The notes: generated by a model not told the origin, from the letters alone. A stretch of DNA of 64,000 nucleotides from Venturia oleaginea (GCA_013176395.1 JABMLP010000007.1:372001-436000), one strand, 5' to 3'. Shown: positions 36,029 through 47,973, counted from the stretch's first letter. Numbers and translations: made by a program.

Positions 36029-37633
36029 GAAAAACAGCACACACAGCGAGAACTCAATTTTTGGAATTTACAGAAGTATCATCTAAAGATCATCAAAACA
36101 CCTCTGCCAGTGGCCGCTCCGGCCTCTAGAGGCCATCGCGCGTCCCTCAGCGTCGATGAGATACCTCTAGAGTCGCCGTCGCGGCCACGGCAGAGCAAGC
36201 AGACGAATACATGAGCAAGCTACACGAACGATGCGTCCACCAAAGACAACAGCAACCATCTAGTCACTATCTCCCGGCTAGTCCATCACCCCAGATGACA
36301 CTGCAACGCTCCGAGTCGACGAGTCACTGCTAGAACGGCAATACCTTCAACACATCTCAAACACCAGACGCCCGGTGCGCAACAATCGGCACCACACACC
36401 ACTGCAACGACTAGACAATCTCTCCCAACGTCTTGGGAAACCGTCCTGCTACAAGCTGTTGCCCAGAGCCTTGAGCCTCTCCCCAAACTGTTGCGTCCCA
36501 GTTATGGCATTGGCAAGAGTAGGTGCGCGACACAGTAAGTAGTAAGGACGCATAGAAGGAGCCTATTGGCGGCAAATCCCCTCCCTGTAAGCTAGCAGAC
36601 GTAGCCTTGAGCCTCTCCCCAGACTGTTGCGTCCCAGTTATGGCAGTGGCAAGAGTAGGTGCGCGATATAGCAAGCAGGGAGAGCGACTAGCAGCAGATA
36701 GGCCCCGACTATAAGACGACAGGTCTACAACACAATCGGTGCGACACGATACGGCAGCTGCTAGAGAACCTCATCTACTATCGTCTCCGCAAACCGTCCT
36801 GCTGCAAGCTGATGTCCAGAGCCTTGAGCCTCTCCCCAAACTGTTGCGTCCCAGTTATGGCATTGGCAAGAGTAGGTGCGCAACACAGTAAGCAGTAAGG
36901 ACGTATAGAAGGAGCTTATTGGCGGCAAATCCCCTCCCTACAAGCCAGCAGACGTAGCCTTGAGCCTCTCCCCAGACTGTTGCGTCCCAGTTATGGCAGT
37001 GGCAAGAGTAGGAGCGCGATATAGCAAGTAGGAAGAGCGACTAGCAGCAGGTAGCCTCCGACTATAAGACGGCAGGTCTATAGCACGATCGGCGCCATAC
37101 AATACGGCAGCTACCAGACAGCCTCGTCCACGGGCATACCCGGAGTATCACACCCAAGCAGCGAAATCACGACTACGATGGTTACTATTGTCTCCAGCAT
37201 CACACAACCAAATACACCGCCGCATAGGAATCTGGTGCAAGGCAACTTTCACAAGCAGAAACATACTTAGGGAACCCATTGGCCTTGAGGGATAAGGCGA
37301 AACAGATAGACAAAGCTGAGCATTAGAGGGAGACTGTAGGTAAAAGGTTAGCGAAACACGAGGCATTGCCTCTTGAGTCTACATAGCACAGATATACTAG
37401 CAGAATAACCAGTATCTACAAGAGCCAGCGGGCATTTGGAGATACTGGTTAAGGGAAAAGAGGGAGGACGGAGGGGACAGCTGGTCTTGTTTCAGTGAAC
37501 GGGGCGAAGTGGGGCGCGGTGGATTATATAATCTATCACGTGTCGGCTGTCTGATGAAGTCCTCCTAACCGGACATAGCTGCCTGATTAAGCGGCTGCAA
37601 CCGAGTAGGATAAAATCAATCAATCAATCAATC
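36029..37633 (+). mobile_element. Probable non-LTR retroelement (SINE-like or truncated LINE) with VNTR core
   Basis: The flanks share CAACACCACGATG (36016-36028 and 37633-37645; the first C may belong to the tail). The right end is a short tandem tail of ATCA repeats (about 37614-37633) after GGATAAA. A simple-repeat 3' tail plus a direct duplication over 10 bp is typical of target-primed reverse transcription. No reverse transcriptase frame is visible inside, so it is non-autonomous or a decayed LINE. The middle is occupied by tandem repeats. Confidence 0.6.
36443..37130 (+). repeat. Two 353-bp tandem units, each with two half-repeats
   Basis: GTCCTGCTRCAAGCTG recurs at 36443 and 36796. 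Within each unit AGCCTTGAGCCTCTCCCC followed by ACTGTTGCGTCCCAGTTATG appears twice, so the core is four diverged copies arranged as a dimer of dimers. Confidence 0.85.
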
Positions 37634-37645
37634 AACACCACGATG

Positions 37646-39169
37646 AGCAACCAGAGAAGCACCAGTATCGAATATTACGTCTTGTTGATGTTGTCTTCTC
37701 TATATCCACTATCTCCTAGCATACCTCGTTCTCCCCCTGCGACATTTGAGATGTCCTTTTCGCGTTACTACTAGGGAACACGCCAATCGGAGAAATTCTT
37801 GACGACGCGACAATTGATGAGAACGTGCTGGATTTCACATCGCGATCGACCCTTCAACATTTGTTGTCTTCTGTACTTAGTGGATAGAATTGCGACGTTC
37901 CTCAGAGCGCGAAGGTCGCGATCGCGACATGTAAATAACAATATGCTTACCTTCGTTGTGGAAGTGTATTAAGACATTCCAAAGGCTCATCTCCTGCCTT
38001 TCCTATCATTGGTTAGTATTCAGGTCAAATTTCGATCCATCACGCAAACTCCGCAGCTCGCAGGATCCTTGCGACTCCGTGATGCATCCGTCCCATGCCG
38101 GAACAGCCGATTTATAGGACATCTGATCGCCGATATTCCAGCTGTATAGCATGATTTTTGAACCTTGACGACGTCTGAATAGCCTGTTGTCGAATCACTT
38201 TACACTAGGTACCTCGCTGTGTGGATGTTCCGGGACGGTTATTCACCGAACTACCAAGATGACCTGGATTCGATCATGTCACACTGGATCTTTTTCCTGA
38301 AGAGCCTGAAGACCTGGAGACCAAGAAACCAAAGGTATGAGCTCTTCTAGCCTTTCAAGACCGCATCCGCTGGTTAGGGGTGCCGGCAGAAGCCGAGAAT
38401 ATGCAGGCTAAAAGCGCCATGGGAAACACCAACTTTCAGAACATCGCGAATATCTGCTTTAGGAAGTCAGTCCTGTGGATGACTTATACGCCTTATGATT
38501 ACAAACACATTCCCCTGCGTCCCGCCATTGGTTATCGCTGAGCCACTGCGTCGAAAATCTTGGCTTACACAGATTAGTGATCATGCTGAACTTTTACTCA
38601 GGAAACGCAGCGGCCGCCGCTAGCGAAGGCTGAAAAGCTTGACTATCGGCCTCACAAGTTTTGTGATCTATGGTGTTGCTGTTCTCAAGATTGGAAATAC
38701 AGATAGAGCTTGAATCAGCGCATCTTACTTCACAATTCTTCGGAGGAACTTGACATCCATCTCACGACAAAATGCTATCTTCAGCGTTTTTTACTGCTTT
38801 AATTCTAGCACGTTCGTCCGTCTCGACCAACGATGCTTGAAGAAGCGTAGCGACACTGCATGTGTCAAAGGAATTTCCACATTTGAAGACTGCCTTGCTT
38901 ACATTCCGGACAGATGCTCCTCTCTGGTAGGCCACATAAACGTTGTCGAGATGCTTAGAAGCTTCCTGCAGGCTTAACGTCTATGGGTGATCACAATCTA
39001 CGATTGAGAATACCGCAGCTGCGAAACACGTGCATCTGATATTGTAAGCCCACCATGCATAACGCCTCGTTTTGAGGACGATATAGTATCTTCACGCGCC
39101 CACCCCTCAACAATCAAAGTACAATTTTCCTTTCCGCACGCCAGTCTGAATTTCGTCTTCAAATTGACC
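37646..39169. other. Intergenic region upstream of the MFS gene
   Basis: No supported gene. A 75-codon frame at 38750-38977 has no recognisable features. The last few hundred bases presumably include the MFS promoter. Confidence 0.4.
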
Positions 39170-41146
39170 ATGAAGGAACTCATTCGAGAAGCAGCCTTGG
39201 GGCAAATCATTCGATTTGTCTCGCGAAATCGACTACTGAAATACCCCGAGGAAGAGGAGGGCTTCCAAATCCCATTTGAACGCATGAAGCACCAAGCAAA
39301 GTTCGCCCAGATCAACGAGGACGCCGACTCTGAGCAGCAGGACGATGTTACGCCAGCGACCGAGGAGTATGAAAACATCGACCATGTGCTCACCCAAGAA
39401 GACAAAGGCAACGGTTTCGACATCGAAAAGACTGGCACACAAGGCTCGCGAGTAGGCCTTGATAAGATACTGTCTGTCAAGAGTTTGTCGAGAACAAAGA
39501 CTATACCATTCACAAGAGAGCGATTCGAAGTAGATCAGCAGCTTGCGGCGCAGCGCACTCTGAGTCTTCCTATTCAGCCTGTCATCACATCTACTGGACA
39601 GATTTTGGTGACGTGGTATACTACCGACGACCAGGACAATCCTCAGAACTGGTCTCAGAAGAAAAAGTCTTGGGTCTCGTTTCTTATTTGGTGAGTATAT
39701 TACAGCGTGAATGAATAAAACTTGCGATGGCTAACAGACAAAGGAGCTACACCTTCGCCGTCTATGCGAGTTCTGCCATCTACGTGTCCAGTGAGCTCGG
39801 AATCATGGAACACTTTGGTGTCCAAGAGTTCAAAGCATCCCTTGGCCTTGCCCTCTTCGTCTTAGGCTATGGAATCGGGCCTCTAGTCTTTTCACCCATG
39901 TCGGAGATTCCTGTCATCGGTCGCAACGTACCATATATCGCCACTTTTAGCCTCTTCGTTATCCTCTCAGTACCAACAGCACTTGTCGACAACCTAGGTG
40001 GCCTCTTATTTCTCCGATTCTTACAAGGTTTTTTCGGCTCGCCATGTCTAGCTACTGGTCCCGCAACCATGCAAGACATCTACTCAATGCTCTACGTCCC
40101 CATAGCTGTCGCCTTCTGGGTCTCAGCCGGCTTCTCAGCCCCGGCTGTCGGCCCGCTCCTATCCGGCTTTGCCGTCATGGCCAAAGGGTGGCGATGGTCT
40201 CTATGGGAGATCCTCTGGATGTCTGGTCCAGTATTCATCCTCTGGTTCGTCAGTATGCCTGAAACACTCGAAGATAACATCCTCCTCCGTCGCGCCAAAC
40301 GACTTAGGAAACTCACTGGCGACGACAAATACGTCAGTCAATCTGAACTTAACCAGAGGAACATGACTGCCAGCCAGATTGCGATAAATGCTTTTATAAA
40401 ACCCGTCGAAATCAACATCAAGGATCCTGCCATCTTGTTTACAAGTATCTACTCTGGCATCATCTATGGCACATACTACTCCTTCTTCGAGGTCTTCCCC
40501 CTCGTCTACGGCGGCATCTATGGTTTCAACCTCGGCGAAATCGGTCTTGTCTTCATCTGCATCGCCGTCGGCGCCGCAATAGGAATGATCCTATACGACC
40601 TCCTCATCCTCAAAGTCGTCATCCCAGATATCCTAAAGAACGGAATGGGTCCGCAAGAAGGTGTTTTAAAACCCGCTCTCATCTGCGTCTTTGGGCCAAC
40701 ACTATCGTTATTTTTGTTTGCTTGGACGAGTCGGGAGAGTATTCATTGGATGGCGCCTACTGTCTTTCTTACTATTTATCCTGTAAGTCCTCTCCTCTTC
40801 CTTCCTTCTTTCTCGCCTCATTATCCGGCACATTGAATGCTAACACCCACCTTCTTCACAGATCTCAGTCTTCATAGTCTTCCAAGCAATTTTCGCTTAC
40901 ATCCCTCTCTCCTACCCCCAATACGCCGCCTCCCTCTTCGCCGGCAACGACTTCGTCCGCTCTTTCTTCGCCTTCGGCTCTGTCCTTTTTTCACGCAGTA
41001 TGTATATTAACCTTGGGATTGGCAAGGGAGTGTCACTACTGGGGGGATTGAGTGTGTTGGGGTGGATTGGGATGTATTTACTTTATTTCAATGGGGCGAA
41101 GTTGAGGGCGAGAAGTAAGTTTGCTGTTCATGGGGATGAGAAGTAG
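39170..41146 (+). CDS. MFS drug:H+ antiporter (DHA1, Flr1-like)
   Basis: Exons 39170-39690, 39744-40782 and 40862-41146 give 614 codons. The N-terminal cytosolic region (MKELIREAALGQIIRFVSRN, then acidic) and WYTTDDQDNPQNWS leading into the first membrane segment are typical of fungal DHA1 multidrug carriers. About 12 membrane segments follow. The family signature between helices 2 and 4 includes YGIGPLVFSPMSEIPVIGRN and LRFLQGFFGSP, and motif C-like GFSAPAVGPLLSGF. Helix 5 is followed by WRWSLWEILWMSG. The role would be proton-driven export of small toxic compounds at the plasma membrane; the substrate is unknown. Stop TAG is at 41144-41146. The gene is intact and lies about 380 bp before the MULE insertion. 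Confidence 0.92.
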
Positions 41147-41527
41147 ATGTGTCTGAGTGTAGGGGTGACAGGATGGGTAAGGTTGAAGATGATGAAGATT
41201 TGGGGAATATAAAGTTGGGAATGAGGAGGATGGCTTATGGAATAATTTAGATTCTTGTATTGTAAGATTCTTTGGGCAGCTATGAAGTTTCTTCGCGGTA
41301 TTATCTTTTGAGGGCGCTGACCTCGATGTCTGAAGAGTCAACCTCCACCTTTTTTATAACTCTCGGCCCATGAAACAAGAAATTGATACAACGCATCAGA
41401 CTCTTCGTCGGGCTTTGGATCCTCTGGTTCTCCTGGATCAAGTTTGAGTACCCTAGGACAATCGCGGCTGGTAACTTGTATGTATGACATCCAAAATAAG
41501 TAACAGCAATTTGTAGTATTATTCTAC

Positions 41528-41599
41528 GGGCTAATGACTCAAAACCAACATACATCGCCGAAATGACCTCGTACATACATACTAAGGACTCATACATAC
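41528..41599 (+). repeat. Left terminal inverted repeat of composite MULE
   Basis: Matches 58607-58678 in reverse complement with two substitutions. It is followed to about 41830 by TACATACA-rich subterminal sequence. Confidence 0.88.
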
Positions 41600-41891
41600 A
41601 TTCTGTCCTGACCACTGAATGGGTATGTTCTGGACTTCAAATGTATGTAGTAGTCCGTGAATGTATGTACGGGAATATATGTTACACAAAAAATGTACGT
41701 ACGAGGCATAGAATGTATAACGGTTAATTGCCGTATGAACACATACATCAAAAAATCTAGCCAACACATACATCCAATTGCTAGGACATACATTGAAAAA
41801 AATTGCTGATACATACATTGCTCTAATTGGTCAATTTCGTGCATCTTTCGCGAACACGCGTACGTGACTCTAAATTTTGTTTACCACATTT

Positions 41892-42007
41892 GCTAGTGTC
41901 TATCTGGTGGAGCAAGGGCCTCGTCCGACCAAGCGACAACAACAACATGGCGATCTCGCATATCGCACGACTTCTGAGCCCTCTGAGGCTCGTCTTGTAT
42001 CTAGATT
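41892..42007 (+). repeat. Split direct repeat A1, copy 1 (116 bp)
   Basis: Starts GCTAGTGTCTATCTGGTGG and ends TTGTATCTAGATT. Identical units occur at 47580-47695, 52765-52880 and 57710-57825. Confidence 0.92.
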
Positions 42008-42272
42008 GTTGTTGTAGGACTCGTCCTTCATCCCGATATTCTCCTTATCGTCCTACGAGTCTTTCCCGCCGCTGCGCGCGCCGCGCTTAGCCGTTCACCG
42101 CTTCTCGACAGACTTTTCAAGTACACCGCTGGCCTCGACGACGTCTTGGGCATCGTTATATTGCACCAGCATCAGAAATCCCTTCCAAAGAGCTCCTTGG
42201 CATCTCTAGGGCTCTGTACTTATTAACAGAGCTGACCTGCTAACGATTTTAAATAGTTATACCGCTTTCTTT
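42008..42272 (+). other. 5' leader of copy 1
   Basis: Untranslated leader between A1 and the Gag ATG. Copy 2 has lost about 245 bp of it, between GTTGT and TTATACCGC. Confidence 0.6.
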
Positions 42273-42609
42273 ATGCCTCCGAAGAAGGATATCACCGCGT
42301 CGGTTCCTATCAACTTATCCCTACCACCGGGTCACTCTACTCGCTCCTCTCGTACCCGATCCCCCTCTATTGTCTTCGAGACCCAGAGGTCATCTTCACG
42401 GTCGCGATCAACAATGCCCAGGCCGCTGAGGCTCGCGCCGTAGAGGCTCACAGGCTAAGGATGGACCGCGAAAAGGAGGAGCGCGACCTCCAGATGCAGG
42501 TCAAACGCGAAGAAGCGGCGGCGCGCCTTGCGAAAATTAGGGAGGGCTCTTTACTCGAACTACCGCATGGCACCAGTCGTCCGGGGGCGACTGAGCCGGA
42601 TAACAGTAC
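42273..42609 (+). pseudogene. Gag-like ORF remnant, copy 1
   Basis: The start MPPKKDITASVPINLSLPPG equals that of copy 2. An internal deletion after TCATCTTCACGGTC removes the P-rich segment and shifts frame. A second deletion after GATAACAGTACG removes about 950 bp, the rest of Gag with its zinc fingers, and joins directly to the RT region. Confidence 0.8.
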
Positions 42610-44133
42610 GGACTCACGTACGGCGCCTCCATCGGGATCCGCGAGCCTCATACGATTCGCGTACGCGGCGTTTCGAACAACTACTTCTCCGACGAGGCGA
42701 CCGTAGCCGAAGCTACGGGCTACGTTGCGAAGGAGCTGGCCGCCGGCCGATTGGCTATCTCTACAGACCCGGGCCTGTTTATCGCTCCTCTTGGGATGGT
42801 CCCAAAACAAGACGGAACCTTACGCCGGATCCACGACCTCTCTTGGCCGCCCCAAACTTCAGTCAACGATGCCATTCCACGCGTGTTTGGCAAGCTACAG
42901 TACACCAGGGTCGACAGAATTGTTCAGCACGTCCTTCGTACAGGCCGGGGCTGTCTTCTAATGAAACGCGACATTGCGCACGCTTTTCGCAACATCTCTG
43001 TGGATCTCATTTCGTCCTGGTATCTTGGGTTTTGCCTCAACGGCCTCAATTATCAAGAACTCCGCCCCCCTTTCGGTCTCAGGACTGCGCCATTTATCTT
43101 CAATCTCTTTGCGGAAGGTCTCCATTGGGCTCTCGACGAGCAGGCCGGCACGCGCAGTATCCCTACCGCGATCGAGCACTACCTTGATGATTTTATGTTT
43201 GTATGTACGTCTCAAGAAATTTCGGACCGCGTTTCGGAACTCTGAATCAAGACCACCGATCGACTTGGGATTCCTCGCAAGGATGCCAAAGACGTGGTCG
43301 GCACGGCCGTCGAGATATTAGGTCTTCTGGTTGATACGGTACGCTTGGAACTGCGTCTCTCCGACGAAAAGAGAGATTCTTTGATCCAGGCTATCCGTGA
43401 TCACCTCTCCGAGACAAGGCCGCGGCTCCGGGATACGAAGTCCCTCGCCGGGCGGCTCAGTTGGGCCAGTGCCGTCATCCGCCTTGGCCGGGTTTACACT
43501 CGATCGATCTGGGACTACCTGAGCGGAGCATACGGAGAAGTCAATCGGCACTTTCGCCGAGCCCTGACTAGCGGTGTACGAGACGACCTTCTCTGGTGGC
43601 TCCATGCGCTCGAGCTAACCAACGGGGTCTACTTCTTCGATTATCGAAAGCGCCGTTGTTTCCACCTTTTCACTGATGCCTCCGGACAACAAAGCCTCGG
43701 CGGCTTCTTTTTCGAGTCCTCTGAGACCGATGTCTCTTGGGGGGATTACACCAATAGTATCGCAATCGAGCATGCTTTTATTGCTGAACCGTCCAATCGT
43801 TCGGCGTTTATCAACCCTAAGGAGATGGAGGCTGTTGCCGTCGCATTCCTCCGTTGGGGACCGTCTCTCTGGGCACATAATCGGGTCGTTATCCACTGTG
43901 ACAACTCTACGGCCGTGGCCGGGTTGACGAAGGAGGCTGTTCGTGGTGAGAGCAACACCCATCTCCGCACTATTGTTACTCAGGCCGCTGCCTGCGATAT
44001 TGTTATCGAAGCCCGCTGGCTTCCATCTACGGCTAACGGCCTGGCCGATGCCCTCTCTCGAGTCCAGTTTGATCGTATCGCCTGGCTCTGCCCCCAATGG
44101 GGCTCACCGCTTTCGATCTCACAGTTCCGCTGA
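42610..44133 (+). pseudogene. RT-RNase H of Ngaro-like element, copy 1, one in-frame stop
   Basis: RT reads GLFIAPLGMVPKQDGTLRRI, then LLMKRDIAHAFRNISVDL (first catalytic Asp), LRTAPFIFNLFAEG and HYLDDFMFVC (YLDD). TGG of copy 2 is TGA here at 43243-43245, cutting the frame at SELWIK. The frame then continues to RNase H: HLFTDASGQQSLGGFF, NPKEMEAVAVAF, VIHCDNSTAVAGL and LADALSRVQFD, with D, E and D catalytic positions present. It ends at 44131-44133. This RNase H is the only complete one among the two copies and is the source of the following tandem array. Confidence 0.85.
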
Positions 44134-45940
44134 ACTATTGTTGAACCGTCCGATCGTTCGGCCTTTATTAACCCTAAAGAGATGGAGGCCGTTGCCGTTG
44201 CCGTTGCATTCCTCCGTTGGGGACCATCTCTATAGGCATATCCGGCCGACGCCCTCTCTCGAGTCTAGTTTTCGATCGTATCGTCTAGCTGCCTCCGATG
44301 GGGCTCACCTTTTTCGATCTCAGTTCCGCTGAACTATTGGTGAACCGTCCGATCGTTCGGCGTTTATCAACCCTAAAGAGATGGAGGCCGTTGCCGTTGC
44401 CGTTGCATTCCTCCGTTGGGGACCATCTCTATAGGTACATCCGGCCGACGCCCTCTCTCGAGTCTAGTTTCGATCTTATCGTCTAGCTCTGCCTCCGATG
44501 AGGCTCACCGCTTTCGATCTTACAGTTCCGTTGAACTATTGGTGAACCGTCCGATCGTTCGGCGTTTATCAACCCTAAAGAGATGGAGGCCGTTGCCGTT
44601 GCCGTTGCATTCCTCCGTTGGGGACCATCTCTATAGGTACATCTGGCCGACGCCCTCGCGAGTCTAGTTTCGATCGTATCGTCTAGCTCTGCCTCCGATG
44701 GGGCTCACCGCTTTCGATCTTATAGTTCCGTTGAACTATTGGTGAACCGTCCGATCGTTCGGCGTTTATCAACCCTAAAGAGATGGAGGCCGTTGCCGTT
44801 GCCGTTGCATTCCTCCGTTGGGGACCATCTCTATAGGTACATCCGGCCGACGCCCTCTCTCGAGTCTAGTTTCGATCGTATCGTCTAGCTCTGCCTCCGA
44901 TGGGGCTCACCGTTTTCGATCTCACAGTTCCGCTGAACTATTGGTGAAGCGTCCGATCGTTCGGCGTTTATCAACCCTAAAGAGATGGAGGGCGTTGCCG
45001 TTGCCGTTGCATTCCTCCGTTGGGGACCATCTCTATAGGTACATCTGGCCGACGCCCTCGCGAGTCTAGTTTCGATCGTATCGTCTAGCTCTGCCTCCGA
45101 TGGGGCTCACCGTTTTCGATCTCACAGTTCCGCTGAACTATTGGTGAAGCGTCCGATCGTTCGGCGTTTATCAACCCTAAAGAGATGGAGGGCGTTGCCG
45201 TTGCCGTTGCATTCCTCCGTTGGGGACCATCTCTATAGGTACATCTGGCCGACGCCCTCGCGAGTCTAGTTTCGATCGTATCGTCTAGCTCTGCCTCCGA
45301 TGGGGCTCACCGTTTTCGATCTCACAGTTCCGCTGAACTATTGGTGAATTGTCCGATCGTTCGGCGTTTATCAACCCTAAAGAGATGGAGGCCGTTGCCG
45401 TTGCCGTTGCATTCCTCCGTTGGGGACCATCTCTATAGGTACATCCGGCCGACGCCCTCTCTCGAGTCTAGTTTCGATCGTATCGTCTAGCTCTGCCTCC
45501 GATGGGGCTCACCGTTTTCGATCTCACAGTTCCGCTGAACTATTGGTGAAGCGTCCGATCGTTCGGCGTTTATCAACCCTAAAGAGATGGAGGGCGTTGC
45601 CGTTGCCGTTGCATTCCTCCGTTGGGGACCATCTCTATAGGTACATCTGGCCGACGCTCTCGCGAGTCTAGTTTCGATCGTATCGTCTGGCTCTGCCTCC
45701 GATGGGGCTCACCGCTTTCGATCTTACAGTTCCGTTGAACTATTGTTGAGCCGTCCGATCGTTCGGCGTTTATCAACCCTAAGAGATGGAGGCCGTTGCC
45801 GTTGCCGTTGCATTCCTCCGTTGGGGACCATCTCTATAGGTACATCTGGCCGACGCCCTCGCGAGTCTAGTTTCGATCGTATCGTCTGGCTCTGCCTCCG
45901 ATGGGGCTCTCCGCTATCGTCCTTACAGTTCCGTTGAATT
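44134..45940 (+). repeat. Nine tandem ~200-bp units derived from a deleted RNase H segment
   Basis: The sequence CCGTCCGATCGTTCGGC (or a close variant, such as GCGTCCGATCG) recurs about every 197-202 bp from 44146 to about 45748. Each unit copies the parental stretch 43787-43867 (EPSNRSAFINPKEMEAVAV) fused directly to about 44043-44133 (ADALSRVQFDRIAWLC), skipping about 175 bp that include the second catalytic region. Each unit has an expanded GTTGCC hexamer run and a TAG after the fusion. One 83-codon frame recurs in register in several units. Confidence 0.9.
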
Positions 45941-46096
45941 CTTGCTATCCCGGGGATTGCAACTTTGGGCTTGGCGCGCTGTTCGTGGCAGCCGTTCTTT
46001 GCAGGCTCATCGGCTTAAGCGCCATGCTACTCTGCTATCGCCGACGTTCGGCAGATACCCTGGTCGGACTCCGGTACTCGTACAAAGCTTGCTAAC

Positions 46097-47185
46097 GTGC
46101 TTCGTCCAGCACCTAGCCTCGAGTATACTTCCTACGATAGCGAGCTCCTCCCTACAGTTCATAGGTTCTTCCTCCGTACCCTTCGCGAGCGAAACCTTGG
46201 CCTCTCTGATGAGTATATTACCCTCTTATGGTACGGCTTGGCCCAGAACACGCGCAACACGTACGGCGCGGGTATCAAGAGCTGGGAGAGGTTCTGTACG
46301 CTGGAGGGCTGTGTAGACTATCCCGCAGAACCCCTCAATCTCGGCGAATGGATGGCAAGGCGTGTCATTACTGGAGGAGCGAAAGGCATCATTTCCGGCG
46401 CTACAGCGGCCAGCTACCTCTCCGCAGTACGTTCAAAGCATATCGACCTGGGATACCCTATCAGCGCGTTCGCTGATCCGATGCTCCTACGCGCAAGACA
46501 GGGGGCTCTCAACCTCAGGCCTCCGAAGCGCAAGAATAGGCTCCCTATTACTGTACGCATCCTTGAGGGACTGACGGCTGTGGAACCGACCACCGGAGCC
46601 GACCTCAATCTCGACACTCTCTTCAAGGTGGCCTATGCTGGTTTCTTCCGCCTTGGCGAGCTGGCTTACACTAGAAGAGATAGGGAGCACCCGCTGTTCT
46701 CCTATACTCACGTCTTACGGAGCGATATCGCCTTCCATCGTCATACGCCTAGCCATCAGCCTTACGGGGTCTCTATTTTCCTGAAGCGTAGCAAGACCGA
46801 TTACGCTAATCAGGGCGTTCCCATCTCCATCGCCGCAACGGGAAAACCTACCTGTGCAGTAGCCGCCCTGGTAAGACTTTTCAGGCACGATCCGAAGCCG
46901 CTTTCGGCGCCTCTCTTCGACATCGGCAAAGGGCATTGTTCGGCCGCTGCTGTACACATGCAACTACGCCGACGCCTCCTCGCTACTGGTATTATCTCCT
47001 CGCTGGACGACAAGTCCTACACAGGCCATTCCTTCCGCAGGGGTGCTGCTACGGACGCAGCTGCGAAGGGAGTGCCTGAGCTCGAGCTTAAGGCAGCGGG
47101 TCGATGGTCCTCCGAAGCTTTCCTCCGTTACATATCCCGTTCGTTCGAACAGCAGCTTGCAATCAGTCGCCTGTTCCTGATATAA
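46097..47185 (+). CDS. Tyrosine recombinase of Ngaro-like element, copy 1
   Basis: An open frame of 362 codons ends at 47183-47185. The first residues after GTG at 46097 are LRPAPSLEYTSYDSELLPTV; the true start may be upstream, across the tandem array. The N-terminal core-binding domain has LWYGLAQNTRNTYGAGIKSW. The catalytic domain shows the first Arg in GFFRLGELAYTRR, the H-x-x-R box in TGHSFRRGAATDAA, and the nucleophile Tyr in EAFLRYISRSFEQ preceded by AAGRWSS. These are the invariant R, HxxR and Y of tyrosine recombinases. In DIRS-order elements this enzyme inserts the circular DNA intermediate without a target duplication. No stop interrupts it. Confidence 0.9.
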   Translation: MLRPAPSLEYTSYDSELLPTVHRFFLRTLRERNLGLSDEYITLLWYGLAQNTRNTYGAGIKSWERFCTLEGCVDYPAEPLNLGEWMARRVITGGAKGIISGATAASYLSAVRSKHIDLGYPISAFADPMLLRARQGALNLRPPKRKNRLPITVRILEGLTAVEPTTGADLNLDTLFKVAYAGFFRLGELAYTRRDREHPLFSYTHVLRSDIAFHRHTPSHQPYGVSIFLKRSKTDYANQGVPISIAATGKPTCAVAALVRLFRHDPKPLSAPLFDIGKGHCSAAAVHMQLRRRLLATGIISSLDDKSYTGHSFRRGAATDAAAKGVPELELKAAGRWSSEAFLRYISRSFEQQLAISRLFLI

Positions 47186-47341
47186 CACCGTTGTGTTCAC
47201 CCGATCGCCAAAAGCTATACTCTGCTTCGCTACACCGCTGTGTTTCTCGCCTCTACCCTGGACCGAGTATGTCGTACAGACTCGCCTCCTATCCCACCTC
47301 GTTTCCTTCTTGTTTGTCTGGGCCGCAGGCGCTTCGCTTCT

Positions 47342-47973
47342 GGGCAGTAGGGCACCTCATTTGCCTTCAATCGAGAAGCAATTGAGCCGTGGGCATGCCA
47401 TCCTGAGACCTACCCCGTGGCTGAAGCCCCGTGTGGCTGAGGAAGCCTGTATGGCTCAGGGCTCAATGGCTTGCTCGCTCACAATGAAAATTCACGTGCC
47501 CTGGCCTGCGTCCGGCCAATCAACAGATAAAACGTGCCAGATGACCGTGATCCGAAGGCGTGGCGAGATGGAGATAGATGCTAGTGTCTATCTGGTGGAG
47601 CAAGGGCCTCGTCCGACCAAGCGACAACAACAACATGGCGATCTCGCATATCGCACGACTTCTGAGCCCTCTGAGGCTCGTCTTGTATCTAGATTCCCAC
47701 CCGCCTACACCCTGTAGTCAACGTCTTATACGTGCGGGCAGTAGGGCACCTCATTTGCCTTCAATCGAGAAGCAATTGAGCCGTGGGCATGCCATCCTGA
47801 GACCTACCCCGTGGCTGAAGCCCCGTGTGGCTGAGGAAGCCTGTATGGCTCAGGGCTCAATGGCTTGCTCGCTCACAATGAAAATTCACGTGCCCTGGCC
47901 TGCGTCCGGCCAATCAACAGATAAAACGTGCCAGATGACCGTGATCCGAAGGCGTGGCGAGATGGAGATAGAT
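47342..47973 (+). repeat. B1-A2-B2 block, right end of copy 1
   Basis: B1 47342-47579 (238 bp) starts GGGCAGTAGGGCACC and ends GAGATGGAGATAGAT. A2 47580-47695 equals A1. A 40-bp spacer (47696-47735) follows, then B2 47736-47973 equals B1. With A1 this forms the split direct repeat A1 ... B1-A2-B2. Confidence 0.92.

Larger units (their letters stand above)
41892..47973 (+). mobile_element. Ngaro-like tyrosine-recombinase retrotransposon, copy 1 (6082 bp)
   Basis: Bounded by repeat A1 at the left and block B1-A2-B2 at the right. The coding order is a Gag remnant, RT, RNase H and a tyrosine recombinase. No target duplication is seen: the left flank is ...CCACATTT and the right flank TCATATCT, both in the 5' region of the plus-strand MULE gene. 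Split direct repeats without a duplication are the hallmark of Ngaro-like members of the DIRS order. Gag is gutted by deletions, so copy 1 is non-autonomous although its recombinase is open. Confidence 0.85.

Noticed and set aside
41301..41844. Minus frames rich in MYV/CMY in the left MULE terminus
   Set aside because: They translate TACATACA-type subterminal repeats, not a protein.
44134..45940. CRISPR-like or centromeric satellite interpretation of the 200-bp array
   Set aside because: The units have no spacers and derive clearly from the adjacent RNase H gene. The genome is eukaryotic and the array lies inside a retrotransposon.
47193..47847. Frames of 80-174 codons repeated in the B1-A2-B2 blocks (47193-48060, 57323-58118)
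   Set aside because: They fall on the repeat units and spacer and end differently according to the flanks. The repeats explain their duplication.
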